From Amycolatopsis marina (GTDB taxonomy: Bacteria > Actinomycetota > Actinomycetes > Mycobacteriales > Pseudonocardiaceae), in NCBI RefSeq assembly GCF_900111885.1, contig NZ_FOKG01000012.1, positions 62,001-126,000 on the forward strand: a stretch of 64,000 bases of DNA, in the 5' to 3' direction. Numbering within the stretch: position 1 is the stretch's first letter; each line of letters starts with the position of its first letter. The position numbers and the translations under genes are program-made. This document shows positions 26,020 through 33,786 of this stretch, piece by piece. The notes beneath the pieces are model-generated. The model was not told the origin of the DNA and searched no databases. It saw nothing but the letters and a program-made list of their open reading frames with translations.

Positions 26020-26046
26020 GGGAACGAATTGGGAACCCAAAGCGTT
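26020..26046 (+). promoter_or_regulatory. SigE/SigH-type promoter of sigB
   Basis: GGGAAC (26020-26025), an 18-base spacer and GTT (26044-26046, in the context CGTTGA) match the -35/-10 pattern recognised by ECF sigma factors of the SigR/SigH/SigE group. It lies about 120 bases upstream of the sigB start. In mycobacteria sigB is known to be transcribed from SigE/SigH promoters, so the match fits established biology. A second GGGAAC is at 26031 but at the wrong spacing. Confidence 0.65.
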
Positions 26047-26165
26047 GACCCGGGTGTCAAGTCAGCAAGCTCGTCTCGCGATGCGAGTTCCACAGGCCCG
26101 CAGCGCGACGCACAGAGTTGGCGTGCAGATCCGAGCACACGTCAGCCCGCGACAGGGGAGGCAGA

Positions 26166-27215
26166 ATGTCCGTCCAAACGCTCGAGCGTGAGGCTCGTGG
26201 GATCCGTCAGCGTGAGATCCCCGCTCCCGCCACCGAGACAGCCCCCATTGCCGAGACCGAGCTGCCCGCCGCCCCGATGACGGATGCCGACCTCGACGCG
26301 CAGAGTCCTGCCGCCGACCTGGTCCGGGTGTACCTGAACGGGATCGGCAAGACCGCGCTACTCACGGCATCCGACGAGGTCGATCTGGCCAAGCGCATCG
26401 AGGCCGGGGTGTTCGCCCAGCACGTCCTGGACACCGACGAGAACCTCACCACGCGCCGCAGGACCGAACTCAAGGCCCTGGTGCGCGACGGGAAGGCCGC
26501 CAAGAACCACCTGCTGGAGGCCAACCTCCGGCTGGTCGTGTCGCTGGCCAAGCGTTACACCGGGCGGGGCATGCCGCTGCTGGACCTGATCCAGGAGGGC
26601 AACCTCGGACTGATCCGCGCGGTGGAGAAGTTCGACTACTCCAAGGGCTTCAAGTTCTCCACCTACGCCACCTGGTGGATCCGCCAGGCCATCACCAGGG
26701 GGATGGCCGACCAGGGCCGCACCATCCGGCTCCCGGTCCACCTGGTCGAGCAGGTGAACAAGCTGGCCAGGATCAAGCGCGACCTGCACCAGCAGCTGGG
26801 CAGGGAGGCCACCCACGAGGAGCTGGCGGCCGAGTCCGGCATCGCCGAGCACAAGGTGGCCAACCTGCTGGACCACGCTCGTGACCCGGTGAGCCTGGAC
26901 ATGCCGGTCGGCACCGAGGAGGACGCCCCGCTGGGCGACTTCATCGAGGACTCCGACGCGACCGACGCCGAGAGCGCCGTCATCTCCGGGCTGTTGCAGG
27001 ACGACCTGCGCCGGGTGCTGTCGACCCTCGACGACCGCGAGCAGTACGTCATCCGGCTGCGGTACGGCCTGGACGACGGGCAGCCGCGCACCCTCGACCA
27101 GATCGGCAAGCACTTCGGTCTCTCCAGGGAGCGGGTGCGCCAGATCGAGCGTGAGGTCATGTCGAAGCTTCGGCAGGGCGAGCGGGCCGAGAAGCTGCGC
27201 GCCTACGCCAGCTGA
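26166..27215 (+). CDS. sigB: RNA polymerase sigma factor SigB (group 2, sigma-70 family)
   Basis: This 349-residue sigma factor carries region 1.2 ([20 protein letters not shown]), region 2 ([55 protein letters not shown]), region 3 and region 4 ([20 protein letters not shown]). It lacks the long acidic N-terminus of the primary sigma factor, so it is the SigB/HrdB-like alternative factor for stress and stationary phase. ATG 26166 follows GGGAGG. The upstream SigE/SigH-type promoter makes it part of the envelope/redox stress cascade. No ideR/dtxR gene is adjacent, unlike mycobacteria. A structured RNA and a strong terminator follow it. Confidence 0.93.
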   Translation: MSVQTLEREARGIRQREIPAPATETAPIAETELPAAPMTDADLDAQSPAADLVRVYLNGIGKTALLTASDEVDLAKRIEAGVFAQHVLDTDENLTTRRRTELKALVRDGKAAKNHLLEANLRLVVSLAKRYTGRGMPLLDLIQEGNLGLIRAVEKFDYSKGFKFSTYATWWIRQAITRGMADQGRTIRLPVHLVEQVNKLARIKRDLHQQLGREATHEELAAESGIAEHKVANLLDHARDPVSLDMPVGTEEDAPLGDFIEDSDATDAESAVISGLLQDDLRRVLSTLDDREQYVIRLRYGLDDGQPRTLDQIGKHFGLSRERVRQIEREVMSKLRQGERAEKLRAYAS

Positions 27216-27264
27216 CCGGCGCTGCTCAGGTGGTGACCAGGAGTGGTGCACCCATTCGGCCGCG

Positions 27265-27385
27265 TTGACTTCTGCTCGAGGTCACGAGACGGTCAATGAA
27301 GCCCGCTTGAGGCAACGCCTCCGGCACGGAGGACGTCCCCTGGAGTGAGCTTCGCGATAGGTGCACCGCACCTGATCGCCTCCCC
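27265..27385 (+). ncRNA. Structured RNA region downstream of sigB (3' UTR or small RNA)
   Basis: Several stems follow in close order. TTGAC/GTCAA (27265-27269 with 27292-27296) encloses CTCG/CGAG. GAGGC/GCCTC (27309-27321) and CCTCCG/CGGAGG (27318-27332) share bases 27318-27321, so only one can form at a time. GCGAT-AGGTGC/GCACCT-ATCGC (27354-27379) is a strong 11-pair stem. The intrinsic terminator at 27386-27431 then closes the region. No conserved reading frame is visible. It could be a 3' UTR of sigB, a processed small RNA, or an independently transcribed one (TTGACT at 27265 resembles a -35). I do not recognise the family. Confidence 0.45.
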
Positions 27386-27431
27386 CGGAAGGTCGGGTCC
27401 GTCGGGGTGGACCCGGCCTTCCGACTTTTTT
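27386..27431 (+). terminator. Intrinsic terminator with T tract
   Basis: A 15-pair stem (CGGAAGGTCGGGTCC at 27386-27400, with its partner at 27409-27423; one T-G pair) has an 8-base loop and is followed by AC and six T residues (27426-27431). This is the clearest factor-independent terminator of the window. It lies 171 bases after the sigB stop and would end the sigB transcript or a small RNA. Confidence 0.88.
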
Positions 27432-27433
27432 GT

Positions 27434-27561
27434 CGCACTTTCCCGGGAAAGTGCGAGACCCGAAACTCCCGGCCCCAGGTCAGGGGCTTCTCCCCGCGCA
27501 CTTTCCCGGGAAAGTGCGGTACATGCACGCGCGGGGTATCGCACTTTCCCGGGAAAGTGCG
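27434..27561. repeat. Three copies of a 22-bp perfect palindrome before fumarase
   Basis: The half-site CGCACTTTCCC followed directly by its reverse complement occurs at 27434-27455, 27497-27518 and 27540-27561; the first and third copies extend to 24 bp (T..A). Centres are 63 and 43 bases apart. The cluster lies between the sigB-side terminator and the fumarase start (27652), so it belongs to the fumarase upstream region. It may be a set of operators, a nucleoid-protein site, or a high-copy interspersed palindrome of this genus. Confidence 0.9.
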
Positions 27562-27651
27562 AGGTGGGCCATGCGGACGACCATGGTGTGAGACGGCGCG
27601 GTAACGTCGGCGCACCCCCGGACCGTCCCGCGTGCAAGGGAGCCCGCGCAA

Positions 27652-29319
27652 GTGACCCCACCCACCACGTTTCAGCACACCGATGTCCTGCCGCTGGCGA
27701 AGGACACCCACACCGAGTACCGGCTCGTCACCCCGGACGGCGTGCGCGTTGTCGAGGCGGCAGGCCGCCGGTTCCTCGAGGTCGAGCCCACCGCGCTGAC
27801 CACACTGGCCCGAGCGGCCATCACCGACATCCAGCACCTGCTGCGGCCGTCGCACCTGGCCCAGCTGCGCGCGATCGTCGACGACCCCGAGGCGAGCGGT
27901 AACGACCGCTTCGTCGCGATGGACCTGCTGCGCAACGCCGCCATCTCCGCGGGCGGGGTGCTGCCGATGTGCCAGGACACCGGCACGGCGATCGTCATCG
28001 GCAAGCGTGCCGAGGGCGTGCTGACCGGCGGAAACGACGAGGAAGCCCTGTCGCGTGGCGTGTTCGAGGCCTACCAGGAGCTCAACCTGCGGTACTCGCA
28101 GATGGCCCCGGTGAACTTCTGGGAGGAACGCAACACCGGCACCAACCTGCCCGCGCAGATCGAGCTGTACCACAAGGACACGCCGCCGGATGCCGACCCG
28201 AGCTACGAGTTCCTGGTCATGGCCAAGGGCGGCGGCAGTGCCAACAAGACGTTCCTCTACCAGGAGACGAAGGCGGTGCTGCACCCGAAGCGCCTGGCCC
28301 GGTTCCTGGACGAGAAGCTGCGCAGCCTCGGTACCGCCGCCTGCCCGCCGTACCACCTCGCGATCGTGGTGGGCGGTATGTCGGCCGAATACAACCTCAA
28401 GGTCGCCAAGCTCGCCTCGGCCCGCTACCTGGACGACCTGCCCACCGAGGGTTCGGCGCTGGGGCACGGCTTCCGCGACGTCGGCCTCGAGCAGCAGGTG
28501 CTCGAGATGACCAGGCAGTTCGGCATCGGCGCGCAGTTCGGCGGGAAGTACTTCTGCCACGACGTCCGCGTGATCCGACTCCCCCGCCACGGCGCCTCCT
28601 GCCCGGTCGGCGTGGCGGTCTCGTGCTCCGCGGACCGGCAGGCCAAGGCCAAGATCACTGCCGAGGGCGTGTTCCTGGAGCAGCTGGAGCGCGACCCGGC
28701 CCGGTTCCTGCCGGAGGTGACCGAGGACGAGCTGTCCGACGAGGTCGTGCGGGTGGACCTGAACCGGCCGATGGACGAGATCCGCGCGCAGCTCTCCCAG
28801 TTGCCGGTGAAGACGCGGCTGGCATTGACCGGGCCGCTGGTCGTGGCCCGCGACATCGCCCACGCGAAGATCGCGGAGCGGCTGGACGCGGGCGAGCCGA
28901 TGCCGCAGTACCTGCGCGATCACCCGGTGTACTACGCGGGTCCGGCGAAAACTCCGGAGGGTTACGCCTCCGGCTCGTTCGGCCCCACGACGGCGGGCCG
29001 GATGGACTCCTACGTCGAGCAGTTCCAGGCCGCGGGCGGCTCACAGGTGATGCTGGCCAAGGGCAACCGGTCGAAAAAGGTGACCGCGTCCTGCCGCGAG
29101 CACGGCGGCTTCTACCTCGGTTCGATCGGCGGTCCCGCCGCCCGGCTGGCCCAGGACTGCATCCGCAAGGTCGAGGTGCTGGAGTACCCCGAACTGGGCA
29201 TGGAGGCGGTCTGGAAGATCGAGGTCGAGGACTTCCCCGCGTTCGTCGTCATCGACGACAAGGGCAACGACTTCTTCGACGCCGCCTCGGAACCGGTCCT
29301 GCAGATTGCCTTCAAGTAA
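27652..29319 (+). CDS. fum: Fumarate hydratase, class I (4Fe-4S)
   Basis: This 555-residue cytoplasmic TCA-cycle enzyme interconverts fumarate and L-malate. The class I alpha and beta domains are fused in one chain, as in E. coli FumA. The three cluster-binding cysteines are visible in [19 protein letters not shown] and [12 protein letters not shown]. The N-terminal catalytic region has [14 protein letters not shown], and the beta domain has [18 protein letters not shown] and [17 protein letters not shown]. The length matches the family (about 550). GTG at 27652 is the first suitable start. Three copies of a 22-bp palindrome lie 90-220 bases upstream and may control it. Its stop lies 5 bases from the convergent flavin-type gene. 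Confidence 0.95.
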   Translation: MTPPTTFQHTDVLPLAKDTHTEYRLVTPDGVRVVEAAGRRFLEVEPTALTTLARAAITDIQHLLRPSHLAQLRAIVDDPEASGNDRFVAMDLLRNAAISAGGVLPMCQDTGTAIVIGKRAEGVLTGGNDEEALSRGVFEAYQELNLRYSQMAPVNFWEERNTGTNLPAQIELYHKDTPPDADPSYEFLVMAKGGGSANKTFLYQETKAVLHPKRLARFLDEKLRSLGTAACPPYHLAIVVGGMSAEYNLKVAKLASARYLDDLPTEGSALGHGFRDVGLEQQVLEMTRQFGIGAQFGGKYFCHDVRVIRLPRHGASCPVGVAVSCSADRQAKAKITAEGVFLEQLERDPARFLPEVTEDELSDEVVRVDLNRPMDEIRAQLSQLPVKTRLALTGPLVVARDIAHAKIAERLDAGEPMPQYLRDHPVYYAGPAKTPEGYASGSFGPTTAGRMDSYVEQFQAAGGSQVMLAKGNRSKKVTASCREHGGFYLGSIGGPAARLAQDCIRKVEVLEYPELGMEAVWKIEVEDFPAFVVIDDKGNDFFDAASEPVLQIAFK

Positions 29320-29324
29320 ACCGG

Positions 29325-29729
29325 TCAGAAGCCCCAGGAGCGGGTCGGGGTGACGCGGATGGCCGCGGAGTACGTGGCGTCGACGCTGTCGCGGTCGTGC
29401 CCGATCCGTGGGTAGTGGGCCTCGTACTTGTCCAGGTAGCCCGGCGCCGTCGACGGGAGGACGTCCGGCACGACCTCTGCCGTGCCGGACACCACCAGCA
29501 CGTCCTCCCCGTCCGGGGCGATGTTGAAGTGCAGTGCGACGTTCGGGTTCGCATCGATGTGCTTCATCTTCAGTGCACCGGGTTCACTGAAGATGAGAAA
29601 GGACTCGCCGTCGAAGACGAACCACACCGGTTTGGGCGCGGGCTTTCCGGTACTCGTGACGGTGGTGAGCCAGACGATGGTGTCGGCGATCCGGCGGCGG
29701 AACTGAGCTGTCTGTTCGAAGGTCACCAC
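29325..29729 (-). CDS. Pyridoxamine 5'-phosphate oxidase-like flavin/F420-binding protein
   Basis: This 134-residue split-barrel protein belongs to the PNPOx-like family common in actinobacteria, many members of which use F420 or FMN. It shows VWLTTVTSTGKPAPKPVWFV near the N-terminus, LKMKHIDANPNVALHFN, and EDVLVVSGTAEVV, followed by YPRIGHDRDSVDATYSAAIR and TPTRSWGF at the end. The start is GTG at 29729. It stands alone, tail to tail with fumarase and 16 bases after the DUF397 gene in the same direction. The substrate is unknown; a general reductase or heme-degrading role is possible. Confidence 0.78.
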   Translation of the reverse strand: MVTFEQTAQFRRRIADTIVWLTTVTSTGKPAPKPVWFVFDGESFLIFSEPGALKMKHIDANPNVALHFNIAPDGEDVLVVSGTAEVVPDVLPSTAPGYLDKYEAHYPRIGHDRDSVDATYSAAIRVTPTRSWGF

Positions 29730-29745
29730 GCCAGTCTGCCCTAGT

Positions 29746-29940
29746 TCAACCCCTCAGCGCCGCCCGCAGACCACGCCAGGCCTCGGCCGGAACGGTGAGC
29801 AGTCCCCCGCCCGGGTCCTTGGAGTCCCGCAGTGTCACGGCACCTGCCCCGCAGGACACCTCCACGCAGTTGCCGTTGCCCTGCGCGTCGCTGTAACTGC
29901 TCCTACGCCAGGCCGATCCCGGCAGATCCTGCTCGCTCAT
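29746..29940 (-). CDS. DUF397 protein
   Basis: This 64-residue protein shows the DUF397 hallmarks WRRSSYSDAQGNGNCVEVSC, then VTLRDSKDPGGGLLTVPAEA. DUF397 proteins are paired with XRE/DUF5753 regulators throughout actinobacteria (e.g. the BldB/WhiJ-like systems) and are thought to act as their small partner or antitoxin-like antagonist. Its ATG at 29940 lies 38 bases inside the upstream regulator gene, so the two are tightly coupled. The precise role of this pair is unknown. Confidence 0.85.
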   Translation of the reverse strand: MSEQDLPGSAWRRSSYSDAQGNGNCVEVSCGAGAVTLRDSKDPGGGLLTVPAEAWRGLRAALRG

Positions 29941-30802
29941 CGCGGGGTATCTCCACTCGGTCGTACTCGCTTGCCAGCATGGCAAGCCACTCCCGGGATT
30001 GTTCCCCATTCAGCGCGGTTTCGGCGATCTGGTCGAGCAGTTCCCGGTACACCCGGATCTGCTCGGGCTCCTCCAGGAAGACGCTGGCGGCGTGGGTCTG
30101 GGCGTAGGCCACCGGCCGGTGCCCGGTGAAGCGCATCAGCCGGAACGATCCGCCGAAGAGCCCGACGGGCGCGGCGTCCGCCTGCACCACCCGGATCTCA
30201 CAGCGCGGCCGCGCGGCCACGGCCAGCAGGTGCAGCAGTTGCTCGAACATCACCCTCGGCCCGCCGACCGAGGCCCGTAGCGCGTGTTCGTGGACGAAAA
30301 ACCCCAGCACCGGTGGCCACTGCCGGTACACCAGCCGCTGGCGCGCCCGCCGGGCGCGCACCCGCAGCTCGAATCCCGCGTCCCGCTCCGGCCTGCCCCA
30401 GTCCAGCAGTGCCCGGATGTACGGCTCGGTCTGCAGGAGTCCCGGCACCAGGCCCGGTTCGTAGTCGACGATCACGTCGGCCGTGGTCTCCAGCTCGATC
30501 AGCGAGCGCAACTCGTCCGGCAGCCGCTCGCCGTGCCCCTGCAAGCGGTACGCCTCGTCGGATTCCCTTGCCAGATGCAGTATCCGGTCGAGTTCGGTAC
30601 GCGGGGCCGCGCACCGGGCGAGGAAGATCGCGACGTCCACCTCGGGCAGCCCGCGCTTGCCGCTTTCCATCCTGGAGATCTTGCTCGCCGACCAGCCGAG
30701 CAGGCGGCCCAGCTCGTACCCGGTCAGGCCGGACTTCTCCCGGATGCGCCGCAGCTCGGCGCCCAGTTCCCGCGCCCGCGCGGTGGACTCGTGCTTGCTC
30801 AT
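29903..30802 (-). CDS. XRE-family regulator with DUF5753
   Basis: This 299-residue protein has an N-terminal helix-turn-helix (residues ~12-65: LRRIREKSGLTGYELGRLLG, WSASKISRMESGKRG) and a C-terminal DUF5753 domain with DYEPGLVPGLLQTEPYIRAL and AVGVL-like core strands. It is the partner of the overlapping DUF397 gene. Such pairs act in development and stress control in Streptomyces and relatives and are present in many copies per genome. ATG at 30802 is used. No specific target can be named. Confidence 0.87.
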   Translation of the reverse strand: MSKHESTARARELGAELRRIREKSGLTGYELGRLLGWSASKISRMESGKRGLPEVDVAIFLARCAAPRTELDRILHLARESDEAYRLQGHGERLPDELRSLIELETTADVIVDYEPGLVPGLLQTEPYIRALLDWGRPERDAGFELRVRARRARQRLVYRQWPPVLGFFVHEHALRASVGGPRVMFEQLLHLLAVAARPRCEIRVVQADAAPVGLFGGSFRLMRFTGHRPVAYAQTHAASVFLEEPEQIRVYRELLDQIAETALNGEQSREWLAMLASEYDRVEIPRDERAGSAGIGLA

Positions 30803-30904
30803 GGAGTCGAACCTAGGACCGAAAGCCGGGCGCGGGCCCGCAGGACGCGGGCGAATCAGCAGAACGGGTCAGCCGTTGCCAGGGGTGCAAGCCGGGCCGG
30901 GTGT

Positions 30905-31342
30905 TCAGCCGGGGAACATCGCCGCCAGACGATCGAGACTCTTTTCGATGCCGGCCTTGTTCCTGCGCGGGAACGGGCTGAACGTGAGCAGGATCGGCAT
31001 TCGGGCGGTGGACCAGTCGAACGTCTCGGTGACCTTGGTCTGGCCTGCACCAGCCGGCTCGAACTGCCAGCGCCAGCGATGCCCGTTGAAGTGCCGCCAG
31101 GCGATCAGCCGGTCCTGCTCGAACTCGACCACGGTGTTCAGGATCTTGTACGACGTCCCGAGCCGCATGTCCATGCTGAACTTCGACCCCAGCTCAAGCC
31201 GCTGCGGACCGCCCTCCCGGGCGGCCCGCACCGAACCCGAACCGTCGATCAGCGGGTGCCGGGCCGGATCGGTCAGCATCTCGAACAACGTTTCCGGGGT
31301 CGCCGCGATCGTGCGTGTCCCGGAGACCTGCCGCTTTCCCAT
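30905..31342 (-). CDS. SRPBCC (START-like) family protein
   Basis: This 145-residue protein of the polyketide cyclase/START fold is recognisable by GTRTIAATPETLFEMLTDPA, RHPLIDGSG, a central LGTSYKILNTVVEFEQDRLIAW and the C-terminal VTETFDWSTAR with a final long helix. Such proteins bind hydrophobic ligands in a deep cavity. The start at ATG 31342 (MGKRQVSG) is preferred over upstream extensions. It lies 44 bases after the lipoprotein gene in the same direction. The ligand is unknown. Confidence 0.75.
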   Translation of the reverse strand: MGKRQVSGTRTIAATPETLFEMLTDPARHPLIDGSGSVRAAREGGPQRLELGSKFSMDMRLGTSYKILNTVVEFEQDRLIAWRHFNGHRWRWQFEPAGAGQTKVTETFDWSTARMPILLTFSPFPRRNKAGIEKSLDRLAAMFPG

Positions 31343-31386
31343 GCGAGTCACTGTAGGGGGACACGACGTACCGCACACTGTGACGA

Positions 31387-31938
31387 TCACCCCTTGCGGC
31401 GCTCGTACTCCAGCACGACCGTGCGCTCGCCCAGCGGCTTGTCGAGCACCACACTGACTGTTTCGAAGCGGATGTCCATCGTGCAGGCGATGTCCGCGGA
31501 CTCCGGCGGCAGGGTTTCCACGAGTGTGACCCGCACCTGCTGTGCCGACTGCCCGGCCAGCTCGGCGCTGGCCTCGCCGCAGCCGCCCTCCTGGGCGACG
31601 ATCAGCAGTTTCCTGCCGTCGTCACTGGTGGCGACGTTCTGCGGGTACGCCTCGGGCAGCTTGCTGCCGTCGATCCGCTTCCCCGGGACGAGGTCACCCT
31701 TGTCCGCACCGTCCGGGACCTGCACCGGTTCCCCCGGCGCGTTCGGTGGCTGGGGTGCGGGGACGGGCTCCTCCGCCGACGGCATCGGCATCGGTGGCAC
31801 CGTGGTACTCGGGGCCGAGATCGGCAGTTCCCCGTCCCTGGGCCGGGTGTCACCGCTCGGGTCCGCTTCCTGGCTTGCGCAGGCCGTCCCGGCGAGCAGG
31901 ACGACGCTGCAGGCTACGAGAATCTGTTTGTACCTCAT
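31387..31938 (-). CDS. Hypothetical lipoprotein
   Basis: This 183-residue exported protein starts MRYKQILVACSVVLLAGTAC and has a lipobox LAGTAC (Cys20). A long Pro/Ser/Thr-rich linker (residues ~25-75, APSTTVPPMPMPSAEEPVPA) is followed by a compact C-terminal domain. That domain has two cysteines (GGCGEASAEL and IACTMDIRF) that could form a disulfide. The length and layout are typical of actinobacterial cell-surface lipoproteins of unknown role. ATG at 31938 is chosen because it gives the signal peptide. It is divergent from the VOC protein gene (76 bases). Confidence 0.7.
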   Translation of the reverse strand: MRYKQILVACSVVLLAGTACASQEADPSGDTRPRDGELPISAPSTTVPPMPMPSAEEPVPAPQPPNAPGEPVQVPDGADKGDLVPGKRIDGSKLPEAYPQNVATSDDGRKLLIVAQEGGCGEASAELAGQSAQQVRVTLVETLPPESADIACTMDIRFETVSVVLDKPLGERTVVLEYERRKG

Positions 31939-32014
31939 GCCACCCCAGACGGAACCGGCCCGGTGCGGGGTTGCATGGCAGGATGACGGCGACGACCTCG
32001 GGAGGCGGTGGCGG

Positions 32015-32392
32015 ATGACCACGATCAGCGTGCGGTACATCGTGCACGACGTCGACGCGGCTGTGGAGTTCTACACGAGCCACCTCGGTTTCGAGGTGCA
32101 CGACCGTCCCGCCTCCGGCTTCGCCCTGCTCGTCCGCGGGCCACTGCGGCTGTTGCTGTCGTCCCCGACGAGTGGAGGTGGGGCGGCCGCGCACGATCTG
32201 AGCGGAGGCAGTCCAGAGCCGGGCGGCTGGAATCGGATCCAGCTCACCATGACGGATCTGGAGTCGGTCGTCGACGGGCTGCGCACCGAAGGTGTCACCT
32301 TCCGGACCGAACTCACCGAGGGCAGGGGCGGAAAGCAGATCCTCGTGGAGGATCCTTCCGGAAATCCCGTGGAACTCTTCGAAGCCCAGTGA
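32015..32392 (+). CDS. VOC-family (glyoxalase/dioxygenase-like) protein
   Basis: This 125-residue vicinal-oxygen-chelate fold protein has the first repeat VRYIVHDVDAAVEFYTSHLG and the second ending in the metal-ligand-type LVEDPSGNPVELFEAQ, where the terminal Glu is a usual metal ligand. The VOC family covers glyoxalases, dioxygenases and resistance proteins, so the reaction is not predictable. ATG 32015 follows GGGAGG. Its stop overlaps the GTG of the permease gene by 4 bases, so the two are coupled. Confidence 0.78.
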   Translation: MTTISVRYIVHDVDAAVEFYTSHLGFEVHDRPASGFALLVRGPLRLLLSSPTSGGGAAAHDLSGGSPEPGGWNRIQLTMTDLESVVDGLRTEGVTFRTELTEGRGGKQILVEDPSGNPVELFEAQ

Positions 32393-33684
32393 CACCAGGA
32401 CCCACCCCACTCGCCCGCAGACTGGGCACGTTCGACGCGGTCACGATCGGTCTCGGTTCGATGATCGGCGCCGGGGTGTTCGTCGCCTTCGCCCCGGCCG
32501 CGGCGGCAGCGGGCTCCGGGCTGCTGCTCGGGCTGGCACTCGCCGCGGTGGTGGCCTACTGCAACGCCACGTCGTCGGCCCGGCTCGCGGCCTGTTATCC
32601 CTCCTCCGGCGGCACCTACGTCTACGGCCGGGAGCGGCTCGGGGAGTTCTGGGGATACCTGGCGGGCTGGGGTTTCGTCGTCGGCAAGACCGCCAGCTGC
32701 GCGGCCATGGCACTCGCTGTCGTCAGCTACGCCGCACCCGGGGTTGAGCGACCCTGGCGGACGCTGCTCGCAGTCGGTGTGGTGGCGGCGCTGACCGCCT
32801 TGAACTACCGGGGTGTACGACGTTCGGCCCTGGCGACGAAGGTGATCGTCACGATCACCCTGCTGGTGCTCACCTCGGCCGTGCTGGCGATCGTGTTCGC
32901 GGGAGATCCGGCCGGCGGCAATCTCGCGCCGTTTCCCGGCGGTGACGCGGGTGGGGTGCTGCAGGCGGCCGGGTTGCTGTTCTTCGCCTTCGCCGGATAC
33001 GCGCGGATCGCCACGCTCGGCGAGGAGGTTCGCGACCCGGAACGCACGATTCCCCGCGCGATCCCGCTGGCACTGGGTATCGCGCTGGCCGTGTACGCCG
33101 TACTGGCGGTGGTCGTGCTCCTCCAGGCAGGACCGCAGAAGTTGGCAGCCGTCGCCGATCCGGTGGCCGCGGCCGTGGCGAGCACCGACTGGTCCGCGCT
33201 GACGCCGGTCGTCCGCGTGGGTGCGGCGCTGGCCGCGCTCGGGGCGTTGCTGGCGCTGGTGCTGGGCGTCTCGCGCACCACGCTCGCGATGGCCCGCGAC
33301 GGGCATCTGCCGCGCACGCTGGCCGCGGTGCACCCGCGCACCGGCGTGCCGCACCATGCCGAACTCGCCGTGGGTGTCGCGGTGGCGGTGCTGGTGAGCG
33401 TGGCGGATCTGCGCGGGGCGATCGGGTTCTCGTCGTTCGCGGTGCTGGTGTACTACGCGATCGCCAACGCCAGCGCGTTCACACTCACCGCGCGGGAGAA
33501 CCGCGCTCCCCGGGCCGTGCCCGTCATCGGCCTGATCGGCTGTGTCGTCCTCGCGCTCAGCCTCCCGACCTCCTCGGTCATCGCCGGAGCGGCAGTCCTG
33601 GCCGCAGGCGTCCTCACCTACACCCTCCGCACCCGGTTCGGTGCGCCTGCAAGTACCACCAAGCAAGATCACGATCGCCGCTAA
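32389..33684 (+). CDS. APC-family amino-acid permease
   Basis: This 431-residue membrane transporter has about twelve helices. The family opening is FDAVTIGLGSMIGAGVFVAF, followed by SGGTYVYGRERLGEFWGYLA and the helix-6 region FFAFAGYARIATLGEEVRDP. It is on the short side for APC members but complete. The start GTG 32389 overlaps the VOC gene. The last 13 codons, including the TAA stop, lie inside palindromic element copy 3 (33645-33756), so the normal C-terminus appears to have been replaced by the insertion (tail STTKQDHDRR). The substrate is an amino acid or polyamine, not further defined. Confidence 0.83.
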   Translation: MTPGPTPLARRLGTFDAVTIGLGSMIGAGVFVAFAPAAAAAGSGLLLGLALAAVVAYCNATSSARLAACYPSSGGTYVYGRERLGEFWGYLAGWGFVVGKTASCAAMALAVVSYAAPGVERPWRTLLAVGVVAALTALNYRGVRRSALATKVIVTITLLVLTSAVLAIVFAGDPAGGNLAPFPGGDAGGVLQAAGLLFFAFAGYARIATLGEEVRDPERTIPRAIPLALGIALAVYAVLAVVVLLQAGPQKLAAVADPVAAAVASTDWSALTPVVRVGAALAALGALLALVLGVSRTTLAMARDGHLPRTLAAVHPRTGVPHHAELAVGVAVAVLVSVADLRGAIGFSSFAVLVYYAIANASAFTLTARENRAPRAVPVIGLIGCVVLALSLPTSSVIAGAAVLAAGVLTYTLRTRFGAPASTTKQDHDRR

Positions 33685-33756
33685 CCGCTACCAAGTGGGA
33701 GGTGGCTTGGTAGCGGTTGACGACGAAGTCGATCTTGCTTGGTGGTACTTGCAGAC
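33645..33756. repeat. Long palindromic element, copy 3 of 3
   Basis: The outer arms (about 33645-33670 and 33731-33756) pair with one mismatch near the tip (GCCTGC versus GCAGAC). The inner stem AACCGCTACCAAG/CTTGGTAGCGGTT is perfect with a short loop. This is the shortest copy (112 bp). It provides the end of the permease reading frame and lies before the stop of the convergent nitronate monooxygenase-like gene. The right flank GACGCTCCATGCC matches the left flank of copy 1 in reverse complement. Confidence 0.85.
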
Positions 33757-33786
33757 GCTCCATGCCGGGGCGGGCGGTGGGTGAGG

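Noticed and set aside
27434-27561. Possible CRISPR array (three identical repeats)
   Set aside because: The units are perfect palindromes, the spacers are unequal (41 and 21 bases), and no cas gene is present.
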